A DNA stretch of 64,000 nt from Labilibaculum sp. K2S (GTDB lineage Bacteria; Bacteroidota; Bacteroidia; Bacteroidales; Marinifilaceae), in contig NZ_JAUCMW010000024.1 of NCBI RefSeq assembly GCF_030372765.1, positions 1-64,000 on the forward strand, written 5' to 3'. A program made the translations under genes and the position numbers. The notes beneath the pieces were generated by a model that saw nothing but the letters and a program-made list of their open reading frames with translations, was not told the origin of the DNA and did no database searches. This document shows positions 1-8,640 of the stretch, in pieces (the first letter of the stretch is position 1; each line of letters opens with the position of its first letter).

Positions 1-162
1 CAATTCCTGATCAGAATATTCCGCGGGAATTATATTTTTCTCACTCAGGTGAACATCTGGTTTATCCTTATAACTTCTTACGACGGTGATTTCAAAATAA
101 TCAAGTAAATCCAATGGGAGTAGAAAGCCTACAATACTTTCAAAGTGTATATTCTCTGACAT
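1..162 (-). CDS. ISAon1-family transposase, N-terminal part (runs off window edge)
   Basis: An open frame starts at the ATG at 162 and stays open to base 1, giving 54 residues that begin MSENIHFESIVGF. The pattern LLPLDLLDYFEIT...EKNIIPAEY resembles the N-terminal region protein of ISAon1-type insertion sequences in Bacteroidota, which precedes the DDE catalytic part. The rest, including any catalytic residues, lies outside the window, so intactness cannot be judged. The family call rests on remembered similarity of a short stretch. The IS end should lie in the AT-rich DNA between about 163 and 345, but I could not define a terminal inverted repeat. Confidence 0.6.
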   Translation of the reverse strand, partial: MSENIHFESIVGFLLPLDLLDYFEITVVRSYKDKPDVHLSEKNIIPAEYSDQEL

Positions 163-465
163 AGGTAATGGTTATAAACTCATAACAAAATTATAACTTC
201 TATTTTTGATCCCCAAATTTCCTGCTTGATCCCATTGCACGCAATGTCCTTACGATTGGATTGAAGATTACAAAAATATCAAAAAACAGGGCTTTAACTT
301 TTCGCTTTCGCCTTACATAAACTCAACTAAAAAGAATATCTTAGTTAGGTTAAAAAAAAGCTGTATCTATAAATAATATGAGGGGTGTTTCTCTTGCAAA
401 AACAGAAGCTCTTCCAATCGATATTTTGATAGAAAGAAGACCATAGGATGACACCTATTTGATGT
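163..465. other. Gene-free accessory DNA next to the IS
   Basis: About 300 bases without a supportable gene. It is expected to hold the upstream end of the ISAon1-like element and the junction with older DNA. No coding frame, tRNA or strong hairpin was seen. Confidence 0.4.
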
Positions 466-627
466 ATGAAAATCTATTTGGAAGAACTAAAAAAATTAAT
501 TTTACAGAAAGCCTTTGCAGGCGAATTGACAAATTCCGAAGGAATGATATATAGTAACGATGGGATTAATGTGCCACCCTTTCAGGGCTTTTCCTTTTTC
601 GATGGGTTCGCCTATTCGATGGATTAA
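466..627 (+). pseudogene. hsdS: Fossil 3' end of a type I restriction specificity subunit (hsdS)
   Basis: The frame from the ATG at 466 reads MKIYLEELKKLILQKAF then AGELTNSEG. LKxxILQKAFAGELT is the very recognisable C-terminal signature of HsdS, the DNA-recognition subunit of type I restriction-modification systems. Only about 25 residues of HsdS-like sequence remain. An in-frame TGA lies just upstream (460-462), and no target-recognition domains, hsdM or hsdR are present. After about residue 27 the frame runs into the palindromic repeat and ends at 627. This is a remnant, not a functional gene. The HsdS call rests on one motif. Confidence 0.55.
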
Positions 628-680
628 AATCCATCGTTATTATATTTTGTCCTTTCAGGACATAACAACAACTTACAAAA
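553..680. repeat. REP-like palindromic dispersed repeat
   Basis: The stretch contains three hairpin elements. CCCTTTCAGGG lies near 578. A 9-bp inverted repeat CGATGGATT/AATCCATCG with a 2-base centre spans 617-636. GTCCTTTCAGGAC lies near 649. It has the look of the 'ccatcgttattatattt...tcctttcagga' repeats scattered through many Bacteroidota genomes; that is from memory. No second copy is in this window. Confidence 0.5.
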
Positions 681-704
681 AACAACCGTGTAATACAGAG
701 ATAA

Positions 705-1250
705 ATGATCAAAAAACAGACAAAGATTCCGGACCAATCAATTCTGAATGAAAACAAGATCTTATTCCACTATATTGATAGTTTTCAAAGCGATTTTATG
801 AATCAAGGATTGGATTATGACATAATTAGTATCGGAAAATTATTCTTCACCAGTAGTCCCAAATGGGCTGATAACTTAATGTCATTAAGAGATAAAATAG
901 TAGGAATGTTTGGATTAAAAACAACTTCTCAGCTTACTGCCGAACAAAGGGACACAGATAGTTTTAAGTTTGAGCCGGGTGAGCAACTCGATATTTTTAA
1001 ACTTTATATTAGAACAGAAAATGAACTTATTATGGGTGAGGATGATAAACACTTAAGCTTTCGATTTTCGTTATTGCTTGATAATATAAATGATGGTACT
1101 ATAAAACAGAGAATTACATTGACAACCGGGGTTGAATTTAAAAATTTATTTGGCAGACTTTATTTTTTCCCAGTCAAGCCATTTCATCAACTTATTGTAA
1201 AGAGAACGCTAAAAAGAATGATTCAGAAGATAGAAAAGGAAAATGATTAA
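705..1250 (+). CDS. DUF2867 domain protein
   Basis: A 181-residue soluble protein with no signal peptide. The arrangement HYIDSFQSDF...WADNLMSLRDKIVGMFGLKT in the first half, ENELIMGEDDKHLSFRFSLLL in the middle and GRLYFFPVKPFHQLIVKR near the end matches DUF2867 proteins, whose biochemical role is unknown. Length fits a stand-alone member of the family. It sits alone between the decayed left edge and the LacI-type regulator, with no apparent operon partner. The ATG at 705 is used because it keeps a short basic N-terminus before the conserved region; a later in-frame start cannot be excluded. Confidence 0.75.
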   Translation: MIKKQTKIPDQSILNENKILFHYIDSFQSDFMNQGLDYDIISIGKLFFTSSPKWADNLMSLRDKIVGMFGLKTTSQLTAEQRDTDSFKFEPGEQLDIFKLYIRTENELIMGEDDKHLSFRFSLLLDNINDGTIKQRITLTTGVEFKNLFGRLYFFPVKPFHQLIVKRTLKRMIQKIEKEND

Positions 1251-1414
1251 AAACCACCTCCAACACTGGCAACCGTTGCACATTCCTTATCGTATTTCAA
1301 AAATAAAATGAGAGCTTTAAGCCTTTGTGAATACACAAGCTTTCATGGCATTTTTTTATTGCAGGCAACTTTATGAGGAAGACCAATACCGTAAAAATGC
1401 CGCATGCAACACCC

Positions 1415-2449
1415 CTATTGACAATACATTACATTCTCTTTGTTGATAATATCCAATGGCATGTATTGATGCAAAGGAACATCTGTTTTTAAAACAATGT
1501 TTTTGTACAAAGACTGCATGCCTAAGTAGCCTTGCATTTTAGGCTTTTGATGAATCAGATAATCGATAGCCCCACCATTTAGCAATCGTAAGTTTGATTG
1601 CAGTAAATCGTAGCCTACCACCCGCAATTGATTTGTTTCTTTGAATTGAATCAACTGCTCGGTCAGCTTATAGGTTTTCGAATTGGGTATAAAAAGATGA
1701 ACCGGATTTTCATGTTTCAAGAGTACATTCAAGAAATCATCGGCATTCATCTGATCTTTTTCGAGATTTACTTCATGAATATTTACATGACTGATCTGAT
1801 TTTCGTCGAAATAGCTTCGGAAGCCTTCTATTCTGTTTTTTATGATTTGCTCTTTAATATCCGATTCGCTGAAAGTGGTGATGTAAATCTCGTAATCCGA
1901 CAAGTATTTATCGTGCAGCAGGCAAGCTCCCAAAACGCCGCTTCGGTAGGAATCCTGACCAATAAAAGTAAGCTGTCCTCCATCAATAATATTTGAATCG
2001 ACAAACACATATGGCTTTCCTTTTTCTCTTAATTTGCTTAGCAAATCGGTTTGCTGATGAAATGCCGACGGAGCAATAATAAAACCATCTGCATCGGTAT
2101 TCAATATCCGATTTAACTGCATTGCCTGAGAACCATCGTTGGCCACAAAACAATAACCGGCCGTAAAACCCATTTGTCCGAATTCTGCACAGCCATCTTC
2201 TATGCCTTCTTTAAGCATCAGCCAATAATTGTTTTCCTCGGGCAAGATTACCGAAATCCGATAGGTCTTATTCAGCTTTAAATGACGCGCCATTACATTT
2301 GAGGAATAATTCCCTTCTTTAGCAATTTTGAGCACTTTCTCGCGGGTTGCTTCGGCTACCCTGCCTCTGTTGTGCAAAACTCGGTCGACCGTACCAATTG
2401 ATACATCTGCCTTTCGGGCTATTTCCTTAATTGTAATTCGTTTCACCAT
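1415..2449 (-). CDS. LacI-family transcriptional regulator, likely of galacturonate genes
   Basis: A 344-residue regulator. Residues 4-50 form the LacI helix-turn-helix and hinge (ITIKEIARKADVSIGTVDRV, then LHNRGRVAEATREKVLKIA). Residues ~60-340 form a periplasmic-binding-protein-like effector domain (YRISVILPEENNYWL...). It is divergently placed from uxaB-uxaA, with 185 bp between them holding a perfect 18-bp palindrome with a central CG, the form expected of LacI-family operators. It therefore most likely represses uxaBA, and possibly itself, until a hexuronate intermediate binds. The ligand is inferred from context only. Confidence 0.85.
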   Translation of the reverse strand: MVKRITIKEIARKADVSIGTVDRVLHNRGRVAEATREKVLKIAKEGNYSSNVMARHLKLNKTYRISVILPEENNYWLMLKEGIEDGCAEFGQMGFTAGYCFVANDGSQAMQLNRILNTDADGFIIAPSAFHQQTDLLSKLREKGKPYVFVDSNIIDGGQLTFIGQDSYRSGVLGACLLHDKYLSDYEIYITTFSESDIKEQIIKNRIEGFRSYFDENQISHVNIHEVNLEKDQMNADDFLNVLLKHENPVHLFIPNSKTYKLTEQLIQFKETNQLRVVGYDLLQSNLRLLNGGAIDYLIHQKPKMQGYLGMQSLYKNIVLKTDVPLHQYMPLDIINKENVMYCQ

Positions 2450-2493
2450 CTAAAAAAACTTCTGTTTGCAATGCAAATGTAAGCACAATATAC

Positions 2494-2501
2494 TATATTT
2501 G
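2494..2501 (+). promoter_or_regulatory. Possible -7 element for uxaB-uxaA
   Basis: TATATTTG matches the Bacteroidota -7 consensus TAnnTTTG. A TTTG at 2465-2468 could be the -33 element, but the spacing of about 25 bases is longer than usual. The predicted start would lie upstream of the operator-like palindrome at 2566-2583, so a bound repressor could block elongation. Confidence 0.3.
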
Positions 2502-2565
2502 TCATCAAGTGTTAACGTACACGCAAAATATATCCTTTATTCGTAAAGGTTTTTTTCAGAAAATA

Positions 2566-2583
2566 TGCGGTAACGTTACCGCA
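2566..2583. promoter_or_regulatory. LacI-type operator candidate (perfect 18-bp palindrome)
   Basis: TGCGGTAACGTTACCGCA is its own reverse complement and carries the central AACGTT typical of LacI-family operators. It lies 52 bp upstream of the uxaB start, between it and a divergent LacI-family gene. A weaker half-related site with GTTAACGTAC occurs at 2511-2520, and a 13-bp palindrome TTTGCAATGCAAA occurs at 2465-2477 close to the regulator start. Confidence 0.65.
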
Positions 2584-2634
2584 AACTAACAATATGACTA
2601 TTTCTTCACATTAAAATTTAAAAAACATCAGGTT

Positions 2635-4056
2635 ATGAGACAGTTAAATAGAGAAACAGTACCGTCACAAGAATTACCAATTAAGATTCTTCAATTTGGA
2701 GAAGGAAACTTTTTACGTGCCTTTGTTGATTGGATGGTTGACATCATGAACAAAGAGCACAATTACAACTCAGGAGTTGCGATTGTTCAGCCTATCGAGT
2801 TTGGTATGACTGATATGCTAAGAAAACAAGACAATTTATATCATCATATTTACCGTGGATTGAAAGATGGAAAAGCAATCAGCGAAACCAGATTGATCTC
2901 CTGCGTACAAAAAGCAATCAACCCTTTCGAACAAAAGAAAGAATACGAAGATCTGGCTATTCTGAATGAATTGGAATTGGTGATTTCGAATACAACCGAA
3001 GCAGGTATTGTTTTTAAATCGGACGACTGTCCTAAAGAAGGCGAACTAGCTTCTACCTATCCTGGAAAATTGACACAGCTTCTTTTGAGTCGATTCACTC
3101 ATTTTAACGGTGATCCTGCAAAAGGATTGAAGTTTATTCCTGTAGAATTGATCGACAAAAACGGTGAAAAGCTTAAAAAAGCGATTTTAGACTATGCCAA
3201 ATTATGGGATTTATCCGAAGAGTTTACTCAATGGGTTAACAATTGCAATTATTTTGCAAATACTTTGGTAGACCGTATTGTTCCAGGATATCCAAAAGAC
3301 GAAATTGACGAGATTAAAAAATCAATCGGATTTGATGATAATTTAGTGGTATCCTCTGAAATTTTCCACTTATGGGTGATTGAAGGATGCGAAGAAATAC
3401 AAAAAGCTTTTCCTGCTGACAAATGTGGCTTGAACGTAATTTACACAAAAGATTTAAGCCCTTACCGTACCCGAAAAGTTCGTATTCTGAATGGCGCTCA
3501 TACATCCATGGTTCCTGTTGCTTTGCTAAACGGCATTGAAACAGTTCGCGAATCGGTTGAGAGCAAGAATGTAGGTGAGTTTGTCCGCCACATCATTTTT
3601 AATGAAATTGCACCAACTATAAATCTGCCAAAAGCAGAATTGGAATTGTACGCAACCGAAGTTTTGGAACGATTCATGAATCCATACATTCATCATGAAT
3701 TAAAATCAATCGCTCTAAACTCCATTTCTAAATACAAAGTACGTGTATTGCCTTCGCTGCTTGACTCTTTGAAAACAAACAACAAGTTGCCTGAAGGATT
3801 GGTGTTGGCATTTACCTATTTAATTAAATTATATCTGTCGGAATCATTTAAAATTCGGGACAATAATGAAGTAGTTGCCTTCTTCTCCGCCCTTTCAGCC
3901 ACATCAGAAACTCCGGAAGCAATCATCCGTAAAGTATTGGGCGAAGTTTCATTCTGGGATACAGATTTAAATCAGATTAACGGTTTAACAGAAATGATGA
4001 CCAGTCAGCTGGAACTGTTGAATAAAGATGTGGCTATTGGCAACTTTAAATTTTAA
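2635..4056 (+). CDS. uxaB: Tagaturonate reductase (altronate oxidoreductase)
   Basis: A 473-residue NAD-dependent enzyme of the mannitol dehydrogenase/UxaB family, reducing D-tagaturonate to D-altronate in galacturonate breakdown (EC 1.1.1.58). The N-terminal LQFGEGNFLRAFVDWMVD is the characteristic nucleotide-binding start of the UxaB group. VISNTTEAGI and the downstream KVRILNGAHTSMVPVA block, with the family's catalytic-region residues, are also present. Length is normal. uxaA follows after 5 bases, so the two are co-transcribed, and the shared terminator lies after uxaA. Control is probably by the divergent LacI-type protein through the palindrome at 2566-2583. Confidence 0.93.
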   Translation: MRQLNRETVPSQELPIKILQFGEGNFLRAFVDWMVDIMNKEHNYNSGVAIVQPIEFGMTDMLRKQDNLYHHIYRGLKDGKAISETRLISCVQKAINPFEQKKEYEDLAILNELELVISNTTEAGIVFKSDDCPKEGELASTYPGKLTQLLLSRFTHFNGDPAKGLKFIPVELIDKNGEKLKKAILDYAKLWDLSEEFTQWVNNCNYFANTLVDRIVPGYPKDEIDEIKKSIGFDDNLVVSSEIFHLWVIEGCEEIQKAFPADKCGLNVIYTKDLSPYRTRKVRILNGAHTSMVPVALLNGIETVRESVESKNVGEFVRHIIFNEIAPTINLPKAELELYATEVLERFMNPYIHHELKSIALNSISKYKVRVLPSLLDSLKTNNKLPEGLVLAFTYLIKLYLSESFKIRDNNEVVAFFSALSATSETPEAIIRKVLGEVSFWDTDLNQINGLTEMMTSQLELLNKDVAIGNFKF

Positions 4057-4061
4057 CAAGC

Positions 4062-5699
4062 ATGAATAAAGCAATCACGATAAACAGCAGCGACAATCTT
4101 GCCGTTGCTCTTACCAATCTGGCAAAAGGGGATGTTATTTCTGTTAATGAAAATAACATCACTTTACAGGAAGATATTAAGGCAAAACACAAGTTTTTAA
4201 TTAATGATCTTGCTGTTGGCGATGAAATGTTTATGTACGGTTTGGTGGTAGGTACAGCCAGCAAAACCATCAAGAGCGGCGAGGCGATTACCGTAGATAA
4301 TACAGAACACAAAGCAACTGAATACGATCCAAACAAAACAAGCGAGTTTCATTGGACTGCACCAAATGTTGAACGATTCAAAGATAAAACTTTCATGGGT
4401 TATCACCGGGCTGACGGACAAGTTGGTACGGCCAATAACTGGTTGGTATTGCCTTTGGTATTTTGCGAAAACAGAAATGTTTTAACCCTGAAAAAGGCTT
4501 TCGAAAAAGTTTTGGGTAAGAAAAAGACCAATCCATACGAAAATTTAGTTCAGGATATGGCTGCCGGTTATCAATCGGGAGTTTCTTTCGAAGGATTGTC
4601 ATTGGCAAAAGCAGAGGATCTTGATCAAAAACAAGTTTTCGATCAGATAAATATCAAATTCATCACCCATGAAGGTGGCTGTGGTGGTACTCGTGAAGAC
4701 AGCGATAGCTTGTGTAGATTACTGGCTGGCTATTTAAAAAATCCGAATGTAGCAGGAGCTACCGTATTGAGTTTGGGTTGTCAGAATGCACAAATAAGCA
4801 TTTTACAAGAGGCAATCAAAAGTCTGGATCCAAATCTGGACAAACCAGTATTAATTTTTGATCAGCAAACAATTGGCAATGAAGCCGTAATGCTTGAGAA
4901 AGCCATTAAGGAAACATTCAAAGGTCTTGTTGAAGCCAATAAAATAGAGCGCAAACCTGCTCCTCTTTCGAAATTAACCATTGGTTTGGAATGTGGTGGA
5001 TCTGATGGATTTTCTGGTATCTCTGCCAATCCTGCTTTGGGACGGGTTGCTGATTTAATTACTGCGTTGGGTGGTAAAGCAATTCTATCGGAGTTTCCTG
5101 AATTGTGTGGCGTTGAACAAGAATTGATGAGCAGAACCGGAAATCCGGAACACGCTGAAAAATTCATTACAATCATGCGTGATTATGCACAAGCAGCAAT
5201 TAATGCAGGATCTGGTTTTGATATGAACCCTTCTCCGGGTAATATTAAAGACGGCCTGATTACTGATGCGATGAAATCAGCTGGCGCTTCAAAAAAAGGA
5301 GGTTCCTCTCCTATTAATGATGTGCTGGATTATACCGAATACGTAAAACATGATGGTCTTAGTTTGCTGTGCACACCAGGCAACGATGTTGAATCGACAA
5401 CCGGGTTGGTTGGATCGGGTGCCAATGTGGTTTTATTCACCACAGGTTTAGGAACACCTACGGGAAATCCTGTTGCTCCTGTACTAAAAGTATCTTCGAA
5501 TACCGACCTTGCTAAAAAAATGTCGGACATTATTGATATTAACGCAGGGGTTGTTATAGATGGCACTCAATCGTTAGACGAATTGGGAGAAAGCATGTTG
5601 GAGCACATTATAAAAGTTGCCAGCGGAGAGATTGAGTGCAAAGCGGATCAATTGAATCAGGAAGATTTTATTCCCTGGAAAAGAGGTGTGTCTTTGTAA
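4062..5699 (+). CDS. uxaA: Altronate dehydratase
   Basis: A 545-residue enzyme that dehydrates D-altronate to 2-keto-3-deoxy-D-gluconate (EC 4.2.1.7). Residues ~10-85 form the N-terminal SAF domain, and the catalytic UxaA region follows. Visible family blocks are MGYHRADGQVGTANNWLVLP, ITHEGGCGG, LGLECGGSDGFSGI-like sequence (IGLECGGSDGFSGISANPA) and GSGANVVLFTTGLGTPTGNP. Full length compared with the family, so both domains are intact. It is translated 5 bases after uxaB. The enzyme feeds the Entner-Doudoroff-like end of the pathway; kdgK and kdgA are not nearby. Confidence 0.94.
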   Translation: MNKAITINSSDNLAVALTNLAKGDVISVNENNITLQEDIKAKHKFLINDLAVGDEMFMYGLVVGTASKTIKSGEAITVDNTEHKATEYDPNKTSEFHWTAPNVERFKDKTFMGYHRADGQVGTANNWLVLPLVFCENRNVLTLKKAFEKVLGKKKTNPYENLVQDMAAGYQSGVSFEGLSLAKAEDLDQKQVFDQINIKFITHEGGCGGTREDSDSLCRLLAGYLKNPNVAGATVLSLGCQNAQISILQEAIKSLDPNLDKPVLIFDQQTIGNEAVMLEKAIKETFKGLVEANKIERKPAPLSKLTIGLECGGSDGFSGISANPALGRVADLITALGGKAILSEFPELCGVEQELMSRTGNPEHAEKFITIMRDYAQAAINAGSGFDMNPSPGNIKDGLITDAMKSAGASKKGGSSPINDVLDYTEYVKHDGLSLLCTPGNDVESTTGLVGSGANVVLFTTGLGTPTGNPVAPVLKVSSNTDLAKKMSDIIDINAGVVIDGTQSLDELGESMLEHIIKVASGEIECKADQLNQEDFIPWKRGVSL

Positions 5700-5752
5700 C
5701 AACAGACCGTTAGAAAATAGATGTAATAGATTTCAAATCTTTACACCAAATT

Positions 5753-5797
5753 AAAACCCGATTGCCAATGCTTTTTGCATGAACAATCGGGTTTTTC
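5753..5797 (+). terminator. Intrinsic terminator of uxaB-uxaA
   Basis: A 12-bp stem AAAACCCGATTG/CAATCGGGTTTT (5753-5764 with 5784-5795) is followed by T residues, 54 bases after the uxaA stop. The A-rich upstream arm means it could also serve the minus strand. Confidence 0.8.
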
Positions 5798-5857
5798 ATT
5801 TGCAACAACAAAATTGAATTCGATTTTAATAAAGTCTATTTTGGAATTAAATTGGTA

Positions 5858-7072
5858 TTATTTATATGTTTTGGGCTTAACTGTTGCTTTAATACTTTGA
5901 ATAGTTCCACTTAGCACTTCAAATTTTTGCTGTAAGTCTTCCTTTGTTAGGTTGCTTTCACCTTTAAATTCGAAACGTTCCCGTCCTACCCCATTAAAAT
6001 ACGAGAAAATCTTACCGCTTTTTGTTCGGATTTTTAAATCGCCAACCGGCATAACAATTTCATCGAACCACAAAAAAAGAGATTCGTTTTCATATTCCAC
6101 TTTAACTACTTTAATAGAAGAAGTATCTTCAGGATTCCATTTTTGATCGAATGTCCATTCCGGAGTTATTTTAGCAACAGAGCTGGAATCCATATTATTG
6201 GCGAACCATGAATAATTACCTGCTTTGCGATCACAATTGTAAAAATTGTATCTGTCACCATATAAGTAAGGTCTGTTTTTCTCCGGTTTATCCGGATAAA
6301 AAACGTGAAGAATAGATTTATCCCTCATTTCTGCAGGAAAACGGCAATTCAAAAAATAAAACTGAGCCTCATAATGATGCCGGGCTAAATAGAAACTATC
6401 CACTCCCATAAATTCACAATGACTCAATACCATTTTTTGATTTTCATTTGTAGTTGCAGCATGCCACACGGCTGCGGTATTCATCAACTCTTTAAAGCTT
6501 GAGTTTGAAATATAACACCATCCCCGGGGACAAACAAAATCAACACCACCTTCAAAATAACAGTTGTCGTGATAATACATTCCTTCCTTATAATTCCAAA
6601 GAGAAACAGTATCACCACCATTGCTGGTTACATTGCAATTTGTTATAATCGTACGTGTTCCTGTGCCATAAATGGTAAAAGCATGAGGCCCCAACTTGGG
6701 TTGAGTGTTTCTTATGGTGAGATTATCTAAAATAATATCATCCGCATGGATGTTGATAACTGCTGGGCCAATATAATCTCTGTTTTTTTGCCAATCTTCT
6801 CTTAGCTGAGCATATTGAATAATGGTACTGTCACGGTTTTCTCCGCGAATGGTCAGATAATCCTGTTCTATTCGTATCTTCTCATTGTACACACCATTCT
6901 TTACAAAGATCACCAAACGCTGATAATTGTAAAATGGCAAATGATCAATTGCCTCTGTCAGCGAGATATAATCTCCTGTTCCGTCAGCTGCAACTACAAT
7001 ATCACCCTTATTGCCTGCAATAGCACAGTTTGTAAAAACTGTCAACAATGCAATGATCCAGATATATTTCAT
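5858..7072 (-). CDS. Secreted pectin methylesterase (CE8)
   Basis: 404 residues with an N-terminal signal peptide ending near CAIAG. It removes methyl esters from homogalacturonan, exposing it to lyases and GH28. It shows the right-handed beta-helix pattern of CE8: DGTGDYISLTEAIDHLP and VKNGVYNEKI at the start, IRNTQ, then the two catalytic aspartates in NGGDTVSLWN (Asp154) and GGVDFVCPRG (Asp178), with Arg231 in YLARHH. The usual GRPW and DFIFG blocks are altered, so this is a divergent bacterial subgroup. About 100 extra residues follow the helix. It is the last gene of the minus-strand pectin run. Confidence 0.88.
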   Translation of the reverse strand: MKYIWIIALLTVFTNCAIAGNKGDIVVAADGTGDYISLTEAIDHLPFYNYQRLVIFVKNGVYNEKIRIEQDYLTIRGENRDSTIIQYAQLREDWQKNRDYIGPAVINIHADDIILDNLTIRNTQPKLGPHAFTIYGTGTRTIITNCNVTSNGGDTVSLWNYKEGMYYHDNCYFEGGVDFVCPRGWCYISNSSFKELMNTAAVWHAATTNENQKMVLSHCEFMGVDSFYLARHHYEAQFYFLNCRFPAEMRDKSILHVFYPDKPEKNRPYLYGDRYNFYNCDRKAGNYSWFANNMDSSSVAKITPEWTFDQKWNPEDTSSIKVVKVEYENESLFLWFDEIVMPVGDLKIRTKSGKIFSYFNGVGRERFEFKGESNLTKEDLQQKFEVLSGTIQSIKATVKPKTYK

Positions 7073-7140
7073 TTATTCTATTTTAAATCATTTATAAATT
7101 TTGTCCTTAGCTTCTAACACACCGAAAAACAGCAATCTTC

Positions 7141-8118
7141 TTATCTTTCAAAAACAGTGTTAAGAAAATTAAGAATGTAGCCATGTGCTTCTTCGAACCA
7201 TGGATGAAAAAGCCAAAAAGGATGGGGTGTATTTTCAATTGTATGTACTTCGTGATACGTTTTATTCCTATCGAGGATATGGAACAAAGAATCTCTTCCG
7301 GCATGAAAACGTGGCAACGCACTGTTTATGTACAGAGTTGTCGGCATATTTTCATCCACGTAGTTAATTGGAGATGCTTCCTTCCATAGTTCCGGATTTT
7401 CCTGGTAAGTAACTCCAAAAAACAGACTTGCAGCCGATGGCTTCTTTGGATTAGTTATTTTTCGGCTTTCATTTGGGTCAGTATAGTCAACAACACCATC
7501 TACATTCACCAACGCCTGCACCTTTGACGAGTAGTTGGAATAAACTGATTCAGGATCATCAAACTTTGTTATTCCTGCCGTAGCAGCCATAAAACTTGCA
7601 AGTGTGGCTCCCGATGAGCAACCCAATACCGCTATTTTCGTTGTGTCGATGCCATACAAATCACTATTGTGTTTTAAAAACCGAATGGCCTCCTTCAAGT
7701 CATAAATAGCAGCCGGGTATATAGCTTCAATTGACAAACGATACTCAACCGAAGCTGTTACATAACCATCAGCAGCCAACTGCTGCGCCATTGGAACCAA
7801 ATGCGATTTATTACCAGACCGCCAACCGCCGCCATGAATCATCATAACAACTGGTCGTTTCTGCCCACATTCTCTGTTCGGAAGGAAAACATCCATGCGC
7901 AGCTTTCGGTTTGGTCTTAGCCGGTAAACTTGATTCGGTAATGATAGAAACTCACTGGAAACAATTTCTTTAACCGGTAAAGCTTGTGGAAAATCCTTCT
8001 TAATTTTTTTCCCTGCAGAATATACAGAAAACGAAGTATCCTTAGGAAATTCATTTTGCCCCCAGCCCATAATTGGGAACAAAATGAATAGAAGAAGAAT
8101 TATTTTGTATTTCAACAT
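7141..8118 (-). CDS. Secreted alpha/beta-hydrolase esterase in pectin locus
   Basis: 325 residues with a signal peptide (MLKYKIILLLFILFPIMGWG, then QN). The fold is that of the BD-FAE/carboxylesterase group: the oxyanion-hole motif HGGGW at 95-99, nucleophile elbow GCSSG at 166-170 (Ser168), and a C-terminal histidine in ENTPHPFW. It probably removes acetyl or other acyl groups from pectin side chains or oligomers, judging by its neighbours (pectin methylesterase downstream, KdgF upstream). The true substrate cannot be read from the sequence. Separated by 91 bases from kdgF and 68 bases from the methylesterase, so likely in the same transcript. Confidence 0.82.
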   Translation of the reverse strand: MLKYKIILLLFILFPIMGWGQNEFPKDTSFSVYSAGKKIKKDFPQALPVKEIVSSEFLSLPNQVYRLRPNRKLRMDVFLPNRECGQKRPVVMMIHGGGWRSGNKSHLVPMAQQLAADGYVTASVEYRLSIEAIYPAAIYDLKEAIRFLKHNSDLYGIDTTKIAVLGCSSGATLASFMAATAGITKFDDPESVYSNYSSKVQALVNVDGVVDYTDPNESRKITNPKKPSAASLFFGVTYQENPELWKEASPINYVDENMPTTLYINSALPRFHAGRDSLFHILDRNKTYHEVHTIENTPHPFWLFHPWFEEAHGYILNFLNTVFER

Positions 8119-8209
8119 TATTGTAATTTTTAATCAAAAAAAACGGTATTAACCAGATTCAGAATATCCTGTTTTTAAATTCAATGATAAGATTTCTGCA
8201 TTTTGAATA

Positions 8210-8584
8210 TTACTTTTTGTCTCCTAAATAAGAAACACTGCTGCCAGTAAGAAAATCTTCCCGAACCGGACTGAATACATCGATTAATACACCCGCTTCC
8301 AGACATACTGCTCCATGCAACATATTCGGCTCAATATAAACGCCGTCACCAACGCCAATCACCTTTTTCTCACCACCAATAGTAAACTCGAATTGACCAC
8401 TTGCGCAACAGGTTGTTTGTGTGTGAAAATGCTGATGAGGTGCACCAACAGCTCCTTTCTCAAATTTCACCTTCACCATCATAATTTGATTGTCATAACC
8501 TAAAAACTGGCGGGAAACACCAGCGCCTAGGTCTTCCCATTCTAATTTTTCTGTCAAAATAAACTTTTCACTATTACGTTTCAT
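8210..8584 (-). CDS. kdgF: KdgF-type cupin, unsaturated galacturonate linearisation
   Basis: A 124-residue single-domain cupin with no signal peptide, so cytoplasmic. Metal ligands are visible in APHQHFHTQTT (His50, His52, Gln56) and in PNMLHGAV (His90), matching the ligand set of KdgF. KdgF converts 4,5-unsaturated galacturonate released by GH105 and lyases to 5-keto-4-deoxyuronate. The genomic setting, between GH43/acetylesterase and esterase genes of a pectin locus with GH105, strongly supports this role over a generic cupin. The next pathway enzymes, KduI and KduD, are not in the window. Confidence 0.85.
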   Translation of the reverse strand: MKRNSEKFILTEKLEWEDLGAGVSRQFLGYDNQIMMVKVKFEKGAVGAPHQHFHTQTTCCASGQFEFTIGGEKKVIGVGDGVYIEPNMLHGAVCLEAGVLIDVFSPVREDFLTGSSVSYLGDKK

Positions 8585-8640
8585 ATCTTCTTTTTAAAAT
8601 GATTTAATTTTATATCTGCATTAGTCAGTAAAGTTAAACA

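Noticed and set aside
1628..1996. A 122-residue plus-strand frame opposite the LacI-type gene
   Set aside because: It is a shadow frame on the complementary strand of a well-supported regulator, with no family resemblance.
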